Assembly: GCF_001613505.1 (NCBI RefSeq) | Contig: NZ_BDCM01000013.1 | Span: 620,001-684,000 of the forward strand | Direction of reading: 5' to 3' | DNA from: Nocardia mikamii NBRC 108933 | GTDB taxonomy: Bacteria; Actinomycetota; Actinomycetes; Mycobacteriales; Mycobacteriaceae | Length of the DNA stretch: 64,000 nt | Shown: positions 1 to 8,000 of the stretch, one piece after another | Position numbering within the stretch: the stretch's first letter is position 1 | Layout of the letters: each line of letters opens with the position of its first letter | Program-made: the position numbers and the translations under genes | Notes under the pieces: model-generated | Databases searched by the model: none | The model's input: the letters and a program-made list of their open reading frames with translations, nothing else | What the model was told of the DNA's origin: nothing

Positions 1-147
1 CGGCAGACACCGGTTGATGATTCGTTCGCGCAGCCGGTCGTGCTCCGGATCGTCCTCCGGCAGGGCGGCGAGCTCGACGAACAGCGGTGCGACGTCGTCG
101 TAGCCGTCGGGATGGCGGGCGGTACCCGACCCGTTCTCAGTCGACAT
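1..147 (-). CDS. sigF: SigB/SigF-family RNA polymerase sigma factor, 5' part only
   Basis: The first 49 codons of a gene that runs off the left edge of the window. The N-terminus (MSTENGSG..., then DPEHDRLRERIINRCLP) has the acidic lead and the start of region 1.2/2 typical of the SigB/SigF/SigG stress sigma factors of actinobacteria. The start codon ATG at 147 overlaps the 3' end of the upstream anti-sigma gene by 11 bases, the arrangement expected for translational coupling of an rsbW-sigF pair. The DNA-binding regions lie outside the window, so SigF against a paralogue cannot be settled. The identification rests mainly on this N-terminal pattern and the partner gene. Confidence 0.75.
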   Translation of the reverse strand, partial: MSTENGSGTARHPDGYDDVAPLFVELAALPEDDPEHDRLRERIINRCLP

Positions 148-571
148 CGGTTCCGCCACGTGCCCAGCGGAACTCGACGACGGTCGGGTGCCCGCCCACG
201 GACGCGTCGTAGTCCGAACTCTCGGTCTTCACCCACTGGGTCAGCGTCGAGACGATATGCCAGCCGAAGCTGTTGGTGTCCGGGCCGCCCGCGGTCGTGG
301 TGACGGCGGCGACGCGCACGTCCATGGTGGTATCGGTCGCGCTGAATGTGCAATCGATCACCGATTCGGCGGCCGCGTCCACGATCAGCGCGCTGACCAC
401 CTCGTCGACGGCCAGACGGATATCGGTGGCCTCGTCGATACCGAAATCGGCGACCAGAGCGACGGTTTCGGTCAATGCCCGGACCATCATCAATTGCGCC
501 GCGTCGGCCGGCACCTGGAATCCGACCGCAGTGGTCCCCGCGTCCGGGGACACTTTCTCGACCATGCCCAT
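137..571 (-). CDS. rsbW: RsbW-like anti-sigma factor (HATPase fold)
   Basis: A 144-residue GHKL/HATPase-type anti-sigma regulatory protein expected to bind and hold the adjacent sigma factor and to phosphorylate a STAS antagonist. The core helix (LAVDEVVSALIVDAA) contains the DE of the N box. The usual Asn is not visible and is replaced by Ser/Ala. The G-box region reads NSFGWHIVSTL. The start MGMVEK at 571 is chosen because the sequence upstream loses family character. Its stop overlaps the sigma factor start. The substitution could weaken ATP/Mg binding, so control by simple binding rather than kinase activity is possible; this is inference. Confidence 0.8.
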   Translation of the reverse strand: MGMVEKVSPDAGTTAVGFQVPADAAQLMMVRALTETVALVADFGIDEATDIRLAVDEVVSALIVDAAAESVIDCTFSATDTTMDVRVAAVTTTAGGPDTNSFGWHIVSTLTQWVKTESSDYDASVGGHPTVVEFRWARGGTDVD

Positions 572-659
572 TCGTTGCTCCCAAATATCGTGCCGCGAAA
601 CGATTTCACAGCGTACGCGAGCGCCCGCCCGGCGCCCTCCGATCGCGGTGAAGGCCCCC

Positions 660-684
660 GTTCGGATCGCGCCGGAACGGGTAT
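660..684 (+). promoter_or_regulatory. Candidate SigF/SigB-type promoter for the STAS gene
   Basis: GTTC at 660-663 and GGGTAT at 679-684 are separated by 15 bases. This resembles the GTTT-N(14-16)-GGGTAT pattern recognised by actinobacterial SigF/SigB factors. It points toward the STAS antagonist gene at 799 and would give a leader of about 100 bases. One mismatch lies in the -35 element. A SigF promoter here would make antagonist synthesis autoregulated, but this is a pattern match only. Confidence 0.4.
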
Positions 685-798
685 GTTGGTCAGCGGCGAA
701 TCGTCGCCACGCCGCGGACAGCGGCGCAGATCGGAATACGCCGGAGGTATCGAAGTGGCGAAATGCGGTACGAATCGCCTCGCGCTGGGGTCGGCCCG

Positions 799-1167
799 AT
801 GAGCGGCGAACGGGTGTCCCCACTGCTGCGCACCGAGCAGCGCACGGAAGGTTCGGCCGTGGTCGTGACCGTGGCCGGTGAGGTGGACATGAACTCCGCG
901 CCGGAGCTGCAATCGGCCCTCGACCGGGCGCTACAGGCCGAGCCCACCGCCGTGGTGCTGGACATGACCGAGGTCGGATTCCTCGGATCGGCCGGGCTGA
1001 GCGTGCTGCTCGCCACCTCGCAGTCCACCGCGACGGGAGGCCTGCGGGTGGTCGCGTCGCCCGCGGTGCGGCGCCCGATCGAGGTGACCGCGCTGGACGC
1101 GTTGCTGCGGCTGTTCCCGACCGTCGCGGACGCGCTGGCCGCGCCGGAGCAGACCACCTCGGCCTGA
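799..1167 (+). CDS. STAS-domain anti-sigma factor antagonist (RsbV-like)
   Basis: A 122-residue single STAS domain, the usual size of RsbV/SpoIIAA antagonists. The central strand and turn (VVLDMTEVGFLGSAGLSVLL) carry the conserved phosphorylatable Ser at about residue 64. In the family, the dephosphorylated protein displaces the sigma factor from RsbW, and phosphorylation by RsbW inactivates it. ATG 799 is preferred to the in-frame ATG at 763 because the domain begins just after it. It lies divergent from rsbW, with a SigF-like promoter in between, and next to a PP2C phosphatase operon that could dephosphorylate it. Together these form a plausible partner-switching module. Confidence 0.88.
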   Translation: MSGERVSPLLRTEQRTEGSAVVVTVAGEVDMNSAPELQSALDRALQAEPTAVVLDMTEVGFLGSAGLSVLLATSQSTATGGLRVVASPAVRRPIEVTALDALLRLFPTVADALAAPEQTTSA

Positions 1168-1171
1168 TCCG

Positions 1172-1190
1172 GCGCCCGCCGGGCGCGTTT
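1172..1190 (+). terminator. Intrinsic terminator after the STAS gene
   Basis: GCGCCC at 1172-1177 and GGGCGC at 1181-1186 form a six-pair stem with a three-base loop, followed by a short T run (GTTT). It sits directly after the STAS stop, between convergent genes. Confidence 0.5.
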
Positions 1191-1200
1191 CTCGCCGGCT

Positions 1201-1647
1201 TCATCGCTGACGTGGCAACCGGACGACCTGAACGAAGAATTCGTCGATGTGCTTGATCGCGGCGATGAATTGATCCAGGTCGACCGGTTTGGTCACATAG
1301 GCGTTCGCGTGCAGCCGATAACTGCGCAGAATGTCCTCCTCGGCCGCCGACGTGGTGAGCACCACCACCGGGATATGGCTGAGGTCCGGATCGGATTTGA
1401 TCTTTTCCAGAACCTGGCGGCCGTCGTATTTCGGCAGGTTCAGATCGAGCAGGATCAGATCGGGCCGCGGCGCCTGCGCGAATTCCCCCTGCCGGTACAG
1501 GAAGTCGAGCGCCTCCTGGCCGTCGCGGGCGACGTGCAGTGTATTGCCGATCTTGTTGTCCTCGAACGCCTCCCGGGTCATCAGCTCGTCGCCGGGGTCG
1601 TCCTCCACGAGCAGGATGTCGATGGGCTGGCTCACCGGTGCGGTCAT
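1201..1647 (-). CDS. Stand-alone CheY/Rcp1-like response regulator
   Basis: A 148-residue receiver domain without output domain. Acidic pocket E15-D16-D17, phosphoacceptor Asp68 (LILLDLNLP), Thr98/Thr99 switch residues and Lys120 (YVTKP) are all in place. The EDDPGD motif and the RQGEF...APRPDLILLDLNLPKYDG pattern resemble the Rcp1 subgroup that partners phytochrome-like or CHASE-type kinases. Its ATG overlaps the stop of the histidine kinase gene (ATGA), so the two are translationally coupled. It probably relays or buffers phosphate from that kinase. Confidence 0.9.
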   Translation of the reverse strand: MTAPVSQPIDILLVEDDPGDELMTREAFEDNKIGNTLHVARDGQEALDFLYRQGEFAQAPRPDLILLDLNLPKYDGRQVLEKIKSDPDLSHIPVVVLTTSAAEEDILRSYRLHANAYVTKPVDLDQFIAAIKHIDEFFVQVVRLPRQR

Positions 1648-3257
1648 GCGTCGGCTCCTTCGGATACGAGTTCGGTGGATGCGGGTGCGGCGGCCTGCGT
1701 CGCCATCGTGAAGCAGAACCGGGCGCCACCGGTGTATTCGGTGTCGATCCACAGGTCTCCGCCGTGGTACTCGACGATCTTCTTGCACAGCGCCAGGCCG
1801 ATGCCGGTGCCGGTGTAATCCTCCCGGTTGTGCAGACGCTGGAAGATCACGAAGACCTTGTCCGCGAATTCCGGCGGAATGCCGATCCCGTTGTCGGACA
1901 CGGAGAATCGCCATTGGTCCGGGTGATCGCCCGGCTCGCACTCGATGCGCACCACCGGCGCGGTCCCCGGGGTCCGGAATTTCACGGCATTGCCGATGAG
2001 GTTCTGCCACAACATCGTCAGCAGTGTCGGCTGGCCCGCCACGTCGGGCAGTTGCTCCGGACGCTCGACCACCGCGCCGGATTCCTCGATCGCGCCGGAC
2101 AGATTGTCCAGCGCCGAATTCAACGTCGAGTCCAAGGCGACGATCTCGTTGCCCTCGATCACCCGGCCCACGCGCGAGAAGGTCAGCAGATCGTTGATCA
2201 GCCGCTGCATCCGCTTGGCGCCGTCGACGGCGTAATCGATGTACTGCTTGGCCCGCTCGTCGAGCTGATCGCCGTAGCGCTTCTCCAGCAGCTGGCAGAA
2301 CGCGGCGACCTTGCGCAGCGGCTCCTGCAGGTCGTGGGAGGCGACGTAGGCGAACTGCTCCAGCTCGGCATTCGAGCGGCGCAGCTGCACCGTCTGGCGA
2401 TCCAGATCGTCGGCCTGCTGTGCGAGCAGCTCCTCCTGCGCCCGCGAGGACCCCAGTTCGGAGACGATGCGCACGCGCATCTCCTCGACCGCTTCGGCGA
2501 CGGTTGCCAGGTCGGCCGGTCCGTGCGCCTCGATGTGATGATGGAATTCGCCGGCCGACACCCGCCGGGACGCTTCGGTGAGATCGTCGAGCGGGCGGGC
2601 GACCAGCCGCCGGATCAGCACGGTCAGCGCCAGGCCGGTGAGCAGGATGAGGACGACCACCGCGATCAGCACACCGTCGCGCAGGGTGCGCGCGTGGTCC
2701 AGGTCGTGGCGGTCCCGGGCGATCGCGGCCGCCGAATCCGCGTTCTGCACGGCGAACTTCTTGCGTATCTCGTCGAACAGGGCCTTGCCCCGAGTGACCA
2801 TGGCGGCGGATTCGGCCGGCGACACCTTGCCCGCCGCCGCGATCATCGGCTGCACGTATTCGGTGCGCCAGCGCTGCGCGGCCGCCTCGACGGCGTCCAG
2901 ATCATCGAGCAGCGTGGTGTGGCCGGCGGCCACCTCACGCAACCGTGCCGCGGCGGCCGTCTGGTCGGCGACACCCTTGTTGTAGGGCTGCAAGAATTGC
3001 TCGTCGGCCGAGATCGCGTAACCGCGCAGGCCGGTTTCCTGGTTGATCAGGGCCGCCTGCAGGCGGTATGCCTCGGTCGCGGCGGGCTGGGCACGATCGA
3101 GCAGCCGGTCTTCGATGGCGTCGGTGCGGGATATCACTTGCGCGGCGGCGATCGCACCGGCGATCACCACCACGAGCATCAGGGCGAGGACCAGCTGAAA
3201 CCACGTCTGCGCGGTGAGCCGGCCGACGATCCCGTCGCGGTGTCGGACGTCGTTCAC
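1644..3257 (-). CDS. CHASE3-HAMP sensor histidine kinase
   Basis: A 537-residue membrane kinase. A first transmembrane helix spans about residues 19-40. An extracytoplasmic CHASE3-like domain covers about 45-190 (QETGLRGY motif), followed by a second helix at 194-216 and HAMP. A short coiled coil leads to the HisKA domain with His308 in SHDLQEPLRK, then the HATPase with NLIGNAVKF (N box), DNGIGIPP (G1) and GTGIGLAL (G2). GTG at 3257 overlaps the upstream phosphatase stop (GTGA), and the gene's own stop overlaps the downstream receiver start. The three form one coupled unit. The sensed signal is unknown; CHASE3 ligands are generally undefined. Confidence 0.9.
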   Translation of the reverse strand: MNDVRHRDGIVGRLTAQTWFQLVLALMLVVVIAGAIAAAQVISRTDAIEDRLLDRAQPAATEAYRLQAALINQETGLRGYAISADEQFLQPYNKGVADQTAAAARLREVAAGHTTLLDDLDAVEAAAQRWRTEYVQPMIAAAGKVSPAESAAMVTRGKALFDEIRKKFAVQNADSAAAIARDRHDLDHARTLRDGVLIAVVVLILLTGLALTVLIRRLVARPLDDLTEASRRVSAGEFHHHIEAHGPADLATVAEAVEEMRVRIVSELGSSRAQEELLAQQADDLDRQTVQLRRSNAELEQFAYVASHDLQEPLRKVAAFCQLLEKRYGDQLDERAKQYIDYAVDGAKRMQRLINDLLTFSRVGRVIEGNEIVALDSTLNSALDNLSGAIEESGAVVERPEQLPDVAGQPTLLTMLWQNLIGNAVKFRTPGTAPVVRIECEPGDHPDQWRFSVSDNGIGIPPEFADKVFVIFQRLHNREDYTGTGIGLALCKKIVEYHGGDLWIDTEYTGGARFCFTMATQAAAPASTELVSEGADA

Positions 3258-4705
3258 CGGATCTGCTCACCCCCGTGCCAGCGCAGATAGACGATCGCCA
3301 GATCGTCGTCGAGTCCGCCCGCCGGGGCGGCCGCGGATTCGACCTGCCCCAGCAGTTCATCGAGATAGCGTCCGGGCTGTTCGACCGACACCCCCTTCGC
3401 CATGGCCAGCAGACCGTCCTCGCCCAGCCAGCCACCGGTGCCGGTACGCACCTCGAACAGGCCGTCGGTGAACAGCACCAGCCCGGTACCGGGGGGCACG
3501 GTCACCTCGGTGACCGGCCAGTCCGCGAGGCCCGGCATGAAGCCGAGCGCCGGTCCGCCCGGAACCTCCAGCCATTCGGTGCCGGTCGGCGAATGCACGA
3601 GCATGCCGGGGTGACCGGCCCGGATCACCTCGACGGCGCCTCGGCCGGGCGGGGCGTACAGCGTGGTGAGCGTGGCGAACGTCTGCGGGCCGGTGCGCTC
3701 GGCGACCAGTACCTCCTCCAGCAGTCGCAGCTGACGAGGTCCGGTGATGCCGCTGAATACCAGTGTGCGCCAAGCCAATCGCAGGCCCACGCCGATCGCG
3801 GCCTCGTCCGGGCCGTGACCGGCCACATCGCCGATCAGCGCGTGCACCGTGCCGTCGGCCTCCTGGACTACGTCGTAGAAATCGCCGCCGAGCAGCGAAT
3901 GCGCGCGACCGGGACGATACCGGGAGACCACATCGACGATCGGCGCGCCGCGCAACAGCGGTTTGGGGAGCAGTCCGCGTTCCAGGCGCGCGTTCTCCTG
4001 GGCGCGCATGGTGCTCGCGCGCAGGGCCGCGGTGGTGCGCTCGGCCTGTTTGCGCTGAATCGCATAGCGCACGGCTCGGCCGAACCACTCCGGCTCGACC
4101 CGGCCCTTCACCAGATAGTCCTGCGCCCCGGCCGCCATCGCGGCCAGCCCGGTCTGTTCTTCGTCCAGGCCGGTCATCACCACGACCGCGACCTGATCGG
4201 TGTATTCCCGCAACCGCGCGAGCGCGTCCAGGCCGTGGGAGTCGGGCAGATTCAGATCGAGCAGCACGCAGTCGGGCAGGCCCGCGGCCAGCCACGCCCC
4301 CGCTTCGGCGAGCGAGCGCACATGTTCCAGGCGCACCCCGGGCGCCCCGTCGGCGACGAGTTCCTCGACCAGCAGGGCATCACCCGGGTCGTCCTCGACC
4401 AGCAGGATCGTCTGCCCGAGCGGCGACGCGGTGCCCAGCGGCGTGACGCCGTCGAGGGGTGGGCGCGCGGTGGCGCCGCGGCTCTCGTCTCGAACGGATG
4501 CGGATTTCGGACCCTCGGACGAGTAGCCCGCGGAACGGCTGGATACATCGCGAAACCGCGGGGTCTGTTCCGTCACCGCGACCGTGCGGGGCCGCGGAGC
4601 GCCGTCGATGCGACGAATGCGCACGGTGTCGGCCCGCAGCGCACCGGCTGCTTCGGACCGCGACGAGGGAACAGCAACCGTGCCTGGGACGGCACGCTTC
4701 GACAA
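3254..4705 (-). CDS. Receiver-PP2C phosphatase fusion (RsbU/RsbP-like)
   Basis: A 483-residue protein: a low-complexity N-terminus of about 95 residues, a receiver domain (VEDDPGDALL, phospho-Asp in PDCVLLDLNLP, K in DYLVKG), a short helical linker and a SpoIIE/PP2C phosphatase domain with metal-binding acidic motifs (LGGDFYDV, GDVAGHGPDE, LFTDGLFE, GLDDDLAIV). Such proteins dephosphorylate STAS antagonists and so free the sigma factor. The start is a TTG at 4705, supported by GGAGG five bases upstream; no better ribosome site was seen further in. It is the first gene of the phosphatase-kinase-receiver operon and probably links two-component signalling to the SigF module. Confidence 0.88.
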   Translation of the reverse strand: MSKRAVPGTVAVPSSRSEAAGALRADTVRIRRIDGAPRPRTVAVTEQTPRFRDVSSRSAGYSSEGPKSASVRDESRGATARPPLDGVTPLGTASPLGQTILLVEDDPGDALLVEELVADGAPGVRLEHVRSLAEAGAWLAAGLPDCVLLDLNLPDSHGLDALARLREYTDQVAVVVMTGLDEEQTGLAAMAAGAQDYLVKGRVEPEWFGRAVRYAIQRKQAERTTAALRASTMRAQENARLERGLLPKPLLRGAPIVDVVSRYRPGRAHSLLGGDFYDVVQEADGTVHALIGDVAGHGPDEAAIGVGLRLAWRTLVFSGITGPRQLRLLEEVLVAERTGPQTFATLTTLYAPPGRGAVEVIRAGHPGMLVHSPTGTEWLEVPGGPALGFMPGLADWPVTEVTVPPGTGLVLFTDGLFEVRTGTGGWLGEDGLLAMAKGVSVEQPGRYLDELLGQVESAAAPAGGLDDDLAIVYLRWHGGEQIR

Positions 4706-4840
4706 TGCTGCCTCCGATCAACGAAGTGGCGGCCCGAGCGCACGCCGACTTGCTCAGCGGCCCGTTTTTCGACCGTGAGGCTTGCCGATCCTATCGGACC
4801 CCGGCCGAACACGCTGCGCGCACCGGGGGGCAGGCCACGA

Positions 4841-5107
4841 TCAGGACGTCGCGTCGGCACCGGCCCGAGGCCGGAGAAGAGGCTGCTGGACAACAGTTTT
4901 CGCAACGAGAGGCGCCGCCGCGCGCAGGGCGGCGGAGGTGCGCCGAAGGCGCAATTTCGCCGTCCACACCGCGACCACCGCCGCATGCACCGCGATGACG
5001 ATCAGTGATACCGAGCCGATCACCATGAGCAACGCAACCACGACTGTCCCGGTCCTCTCGAGTTGGATGTGCTGTGTACCGACGAAAAGATGCCCCGAAA
5101 CCCTCAT
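4841..5107 (-). CDS. Possible small membrane protein, unrecognised
   Basis: An 88-codon frame starting ATG at 5107. It contains one strongly hydrophobic stretch (VVVALLMVIGSVSLIVIAVHAAVVAVW), long enough for one or two membrane passes, followed by a basic Arg/Ala-rich tail. No family was recognised and no clear ribosome-binding site precedes the start. It occupies most of a 480-base gap between the phosphatase gene and the divergent PAS-ANTAR gene. The hydrophobic helix followed by positive charge is protein-like, but a non-coding region cannot be excluded. Confidence 0.35.
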   Translation of the reverse strand: MRVSGHLFVGTQHIQLERTGTVVVALLMVIGSVSLIVIAVHAAVVAVWTAKLRLRRTSAALRAAAPLVAKTVVQQPLLRPRAGADATS

Positions 5108-5186
5108 ACCAAACAGATAACGCGCGCGGGGCACGTCACATCCCGTCCGACCTGGTGTAACGACCGACCGCAACACAGCGGATACT

Positions 5187-5876
5187 GTGAAGGTGAGTAC
5201 GGAACAGTCGCCGCGCGTCGCGCCGCTCGACCCCTTGACGAGCGTGCTCGGCACACAACCTTGCGATCATGTCGGCTGGTTCCGATTCTGGTTCGCCGAT
5301 CAGCGCTGGGAATGGTCGGACGAGGCGGCGCAGATGTACGGGTATCCGAGCGCCGATACCGAACCCACCACCGAACTGCTCGTGTCGCACAAACACCCGG
5401 ACGACCGGGAGGAACTGGCGGCGCGCATCGCGGTCTCGGTGAAAACCGGCGAGCCGATCTGCGGTCAGCACCGCATCGTCGACACCGGCGGAGACACCCA
5501 CGAGATCATCGTCGTCGGCGAACAGCTCACCGGCGACGACGGCACGGTGGTCGGAGCCAGTGGATATTTCGTCGACGTCACCGAGACGATCGCCGAGGAG
5601 CGCAACGATGCGCTGTCGGAGGTGCTGCCCGAGGTGATCGAGTCGCGCGCGGTGATCGAACAGGCCAAGGGCGCGCTGACGCTGGCCTACGGCATCAGCC
5701 CCGAACAGGCGTTCCGGGTGCTGAGCTGGCGTTCCCAGGAGACCAACACCAAGCTGCGGGATCTGGCCGCGCAGTTCATGCGCGAGTTCCGCCGCCTGAA
5801 CGGCGAGAACACCGCCCTGCGCAGTCGCGTCGACCATATCGTCCTGACCGCCCACCGCCTGATCCCGCACGACTGA
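5187..5876 (+). CDS. PAS-ANTAR RNA-binding regulator
   Basis: A 229-residue protein with an N-terminal PAS_3 domain (WSDEAAQMYGYP..., HKHPDDRE..., ending GYFVDVTE) and a C-terminal ANTAR domain at about 150-205 (ESRAVIEQAKGALTLAYG, then the second helix WRSQETNTKLRDLA). ANTAR proteins bind paired hairpins in nascent RNA and act as antiterminators. In mycobacteria, PAS-ANTAR proteins are common. The start is uncertain: GTG 5187 or GTG 5193, neither with a good Shine-Dalgarno. The location beside the stress-signalling genes suggests a related regulatory role, but the target RNAs are unknown. Confidence 0.85.
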   Translation: MKVSTEQSPRVAPLDPLTSVLGTQPCDHVGWFRFWFADQRWEWSDEAAQMYGYPSADTEPTTELLVSHKHPDDREELAARIAVSVKTGEPICGQHRIVDTGGDTHEIIVVGEQLTGDDGTVVGASGYFVDVTETIAEERNDALSEVLPEVIESRAVIEQAKGALTLAYGISPEQAFRVLSWRSQETNTKLRDLAAQFMREFRRLNGENTALRSRVDHIVLTAHRLIPHD

Positions 5877-5921
5877 GCGCACCGGCCGCCGGGCTCGGCG
5901 CGACGACCTTCCCGGTTGCGG

Positions 5922-6953
5922 TCAGGAGGCCGCTTCGGCGACGACGATCTCGCGGGTCGGGCCGGTGCCGATGGCCGTCGCGTGGGCGTCGATACGCACT
6001 TCGGTGCGGCCGCGGATGGCGCGATCACAGCGCTCGGCCAGGTCGTGGCGGTCGCTGCCCGGTTCCTCGATCGGCAGCAGGACGAGTTCGGCGACGATCC
6101 CCTTGGCGCGCAGGACGCGGCGGGCCGAGTCGATGAAGGTGTCCACGCCGACGAAGCCGGGGACCGTCGACGTCTCGCCGGTGGGGTCCAGATAGCGCAG
6201 CCGGATCGGCTGTACCGGCGTGGCGGTGTCGACCGCGGCCTGGAACAGGGCGGGGCGCAGCCGGCCGTGGGCCCGGCCGCACCAGGTGGTGCCCTCGGGG
6301 AACATGCCGACCCGCTCCCCCGCCGCCAGCCGCGCCGACATCGCCGCGATCACCTCGGGCAACTGCCGCAACCGCTCCCGATCGATCGGGATCACGCGCA
6401 TGAGCCGGGCCAGTTGCCCCAGCACCGGCCACGACACCAGATCACCGCGGGCCACGAAGCCCATCGGCGAGACCGCCGCCAACGCCAGCACATCGGCCCA
6501 TCCCACGTGCCCGGCCACTACCAGCAGGCCGCGCCCGGAATCACCCGGGCCGCCGCCGCCTCGCACCGCACCCGTGCGGTACGAGGTACCCTCTGCGTCC
6601 GCACCGCGCTCGTCGACGACGCGCAAAGCGATTCCGCAGCAGCGCAATACGGCCCGTGCGTACCGACGATGCAAGCCCGTCCGGCGGGCAGCCGGCGTCA
6701 CCACATTGACCATCGGAAACGCCACCAGCAACCCCAGCACACCCGCGATCCGCACCACACTCCGCACCGCACCCGCGGTATCGGGCACGGCCACACAGCC
6801 GGCGCCGCACGGACTCGCGGGCATCCACGCGTGGACCGCCGGCGGTTCCGTCACCGGCCGAGGATCGAACGGCGCCTCCGCCGTGCCGGCGGGGTCGGCC
6901 ATTGTCCGGCCGACGGTGTCCGCGCTGCTTCGTAAATCGGTTGTCTCGGTCAT
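5922..6953 (-). CDS. 1-acyl-glycerol-phosphate acyltransferase family protein (PlsC/OlsA-like)
   Basis: A 343-residue PlsC-fold acyltransferase. The catalytic HX4D box is HVGWAD and the substrate box is FPEGTTW, with a hydrophobic segment (VVRIAGVLGLLVAFPMVNVV) upstream. ATG 6953 has GGAGGAG just upstream and overlaps the stop of the preceding GNAT gene (ATGA), so the pair is translationally coupled. A GNAT N-acyltransferase plus a PlsC-type O-acyltransferase is the composition of OlsB/OlsA ornithine-lipid synthesis. The same pair exists in mycobacteria (Rv3027c/Rv3026c), where the product is not settled to my knowledge. The ornithine-lipid role is inference. Confidence 0.82.
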   Translation of the reverse strand: MTETTDLRSSADTVGRTMADPAGTAEAPFDPRPVTEPPAVHAWMPASPCGAGCVAVPDTAGAVRSVVRIAGVLGLLVAFPMVNVVTPAARRTGLHRRYARAVLRCCGIALRVVDERGADAEGTSYRTGAVRGGGGPGDSGRGLLVVAGHVGWADVLALAAVSPMGFVARGDLVSWPVLGQLARLMRVIPIDRERLRQLPEVIAAMSARLAAGERVGMFPEGTTWCGRAHGRLRPALFQAAVDTATPVQPIRLRYLDPTGETSTVPGFVGVDTFIDSARRVLRAKGIVAELVLLPIEEPGSDRHDLAERCDRAIRGRTEVRIDAHATAIGTGPTREIVVAEAAS

Positions 6954-7822
6954 CGTGCTCCTCCGCCCGTACCGCGGGCCCGCGCGGCGTCGGCGTCCGC
7001 CGCACGAGCGTCCATGGCTCCCGCGGCGCTCTGCAGGCGTTCCAGGTAGCGGGTGTTGATGGTTTCCAGGCCCAGGAGGGCGACGAAATCCGCGACGCCG
7101 AAATCCGGGTCGTGGGCCGGTTCACCGCAGATCTCGGCGCCCAGGCGCAGGTAACCGCGCAGCAGCGGGGGAAGTTTCGGCCGGGCCGGGGCGGCCAGTT
7201 CGTCGAGGCCGCGGCCGTCGACCACGACCGGGCGGTAGGGGCGCACGCGGCGGGCCGGATCGCCGGCGTGCTTGCTCAGCAACAGGTCCCGCACCGCGGC
7301 GACGTTGGCGCCGGGCGGATCGGCGGGGGTGTCGCGCATCGGCACCGAGACGCATCCCATCACCCAGTCGTAGCCGGTGAGCTGGATGTAGTGCAGGATT
7401 CCGGCCCACATCAGCGTCAGCACCGAGCCGTTGCGATGGTCCGGAACCACACAGGCGCGGCCCATTTCGACGATCCGGCGCCCCTCGGGATCCATGGCGC
7501 TCAGATCGAATTCGGTCGCCGTGTAGTACCCGCCGGCCGCGCTCACCTTGTCCGGCGGCAGCATCCGATAGCAGCCGACGAAGTCGCCGGACGCCTCGTC
7601 GCGGACCAGCAGATGGTCGCAGTGCTCGTCGAACCGGTCGGCGTCCAGGCCCTCGGCACTGAAGGGAATGTCGAATCCGGGTTCGCCGGCGAACACCCGG
7701 TAGCGCAGCCGCTGCGCGGCGCGGCGATGGTCGAGATCGGAGGACACAACCAGGGAGTACTGTGGCGCCGCCACCCCTGGGCCTGTCGTGCGGGTCGGGT
7801 TCAGCACGGACGATGGCGTCAT
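6950..7822 (-). CDS. GNAT-family N-acyltransferase (OlsB-like)
   Basis: About 290 residues. The acyl-homoserine-lactone-synthase-like GNAT fold shows LRYRVFAGEPGFDIP near the start, FVGCYRMLPP, and VEMGRACVVPDHRNG, patterns shared with L-ornithine N-acyltransferases (OlsB) that use 3-hydroxyacyl-ACP. The start is uncertain: ATG 7822 is used here, with GTG 7909 in frame 29 codons earlier; neither has a convincing ribosome site. It is coupled to the PlsC-like gene downstream. Together they probably make an aminolipid, though hemolysin-like annotations are also used for this family. Confidence 0.78.
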   Translation of the reverse strand: MTPSSVLNPTRTTGPGVAAPQYSLVVSSDLDHRRAAQRLRYRVFAGEPGFDIPFSAEGLDADRFDEHCDHLLVRDEASGDFVGCYRMLPPDKVSAAGGYYTATEFDLSAMDPEGRRIVEMGRACVVPDHRNGSVLTLMWAGILHYIQLTGYDWVMGCVSVPMRDTPADPPGANVAAVRDLLLSKHAGDPARRVRPYRPVVVDGRGLDELAAPARPKLPPLLRGYLRLGAEICGEPAHDPDFGVADFVALLGLETINTRYLERLQSAAGAMDARAADADAARARGTGGGAR

Positions 7823-8000
7823 GATGTCGATGAAGCCAGTCCGATTCGGCGAGGCGGCGACGTTCGAGTGTCGAGCGAATGCCAGTCCGGTGAACGAGAT
7901 CCCCGTCACACCGAACGTTCACTGCGTCGTTCCCCCGAGTTGGCCCACGCGCCCGAAACCGCCGCACCGGAGCACCGGCGCGGCGGCGGTGAGCAGCGGC

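Noticed and set aside
1539..3290. A 583-codon plus-strand frame and similar long frames opposite real genes
   Set aside because: It is antisense to the histidine kinase. Its composition (His/Gln/Asp-rich, no motifs) is the mirror of GC-rich coding DNA, and the kinase on the other strand has full domain motifs.
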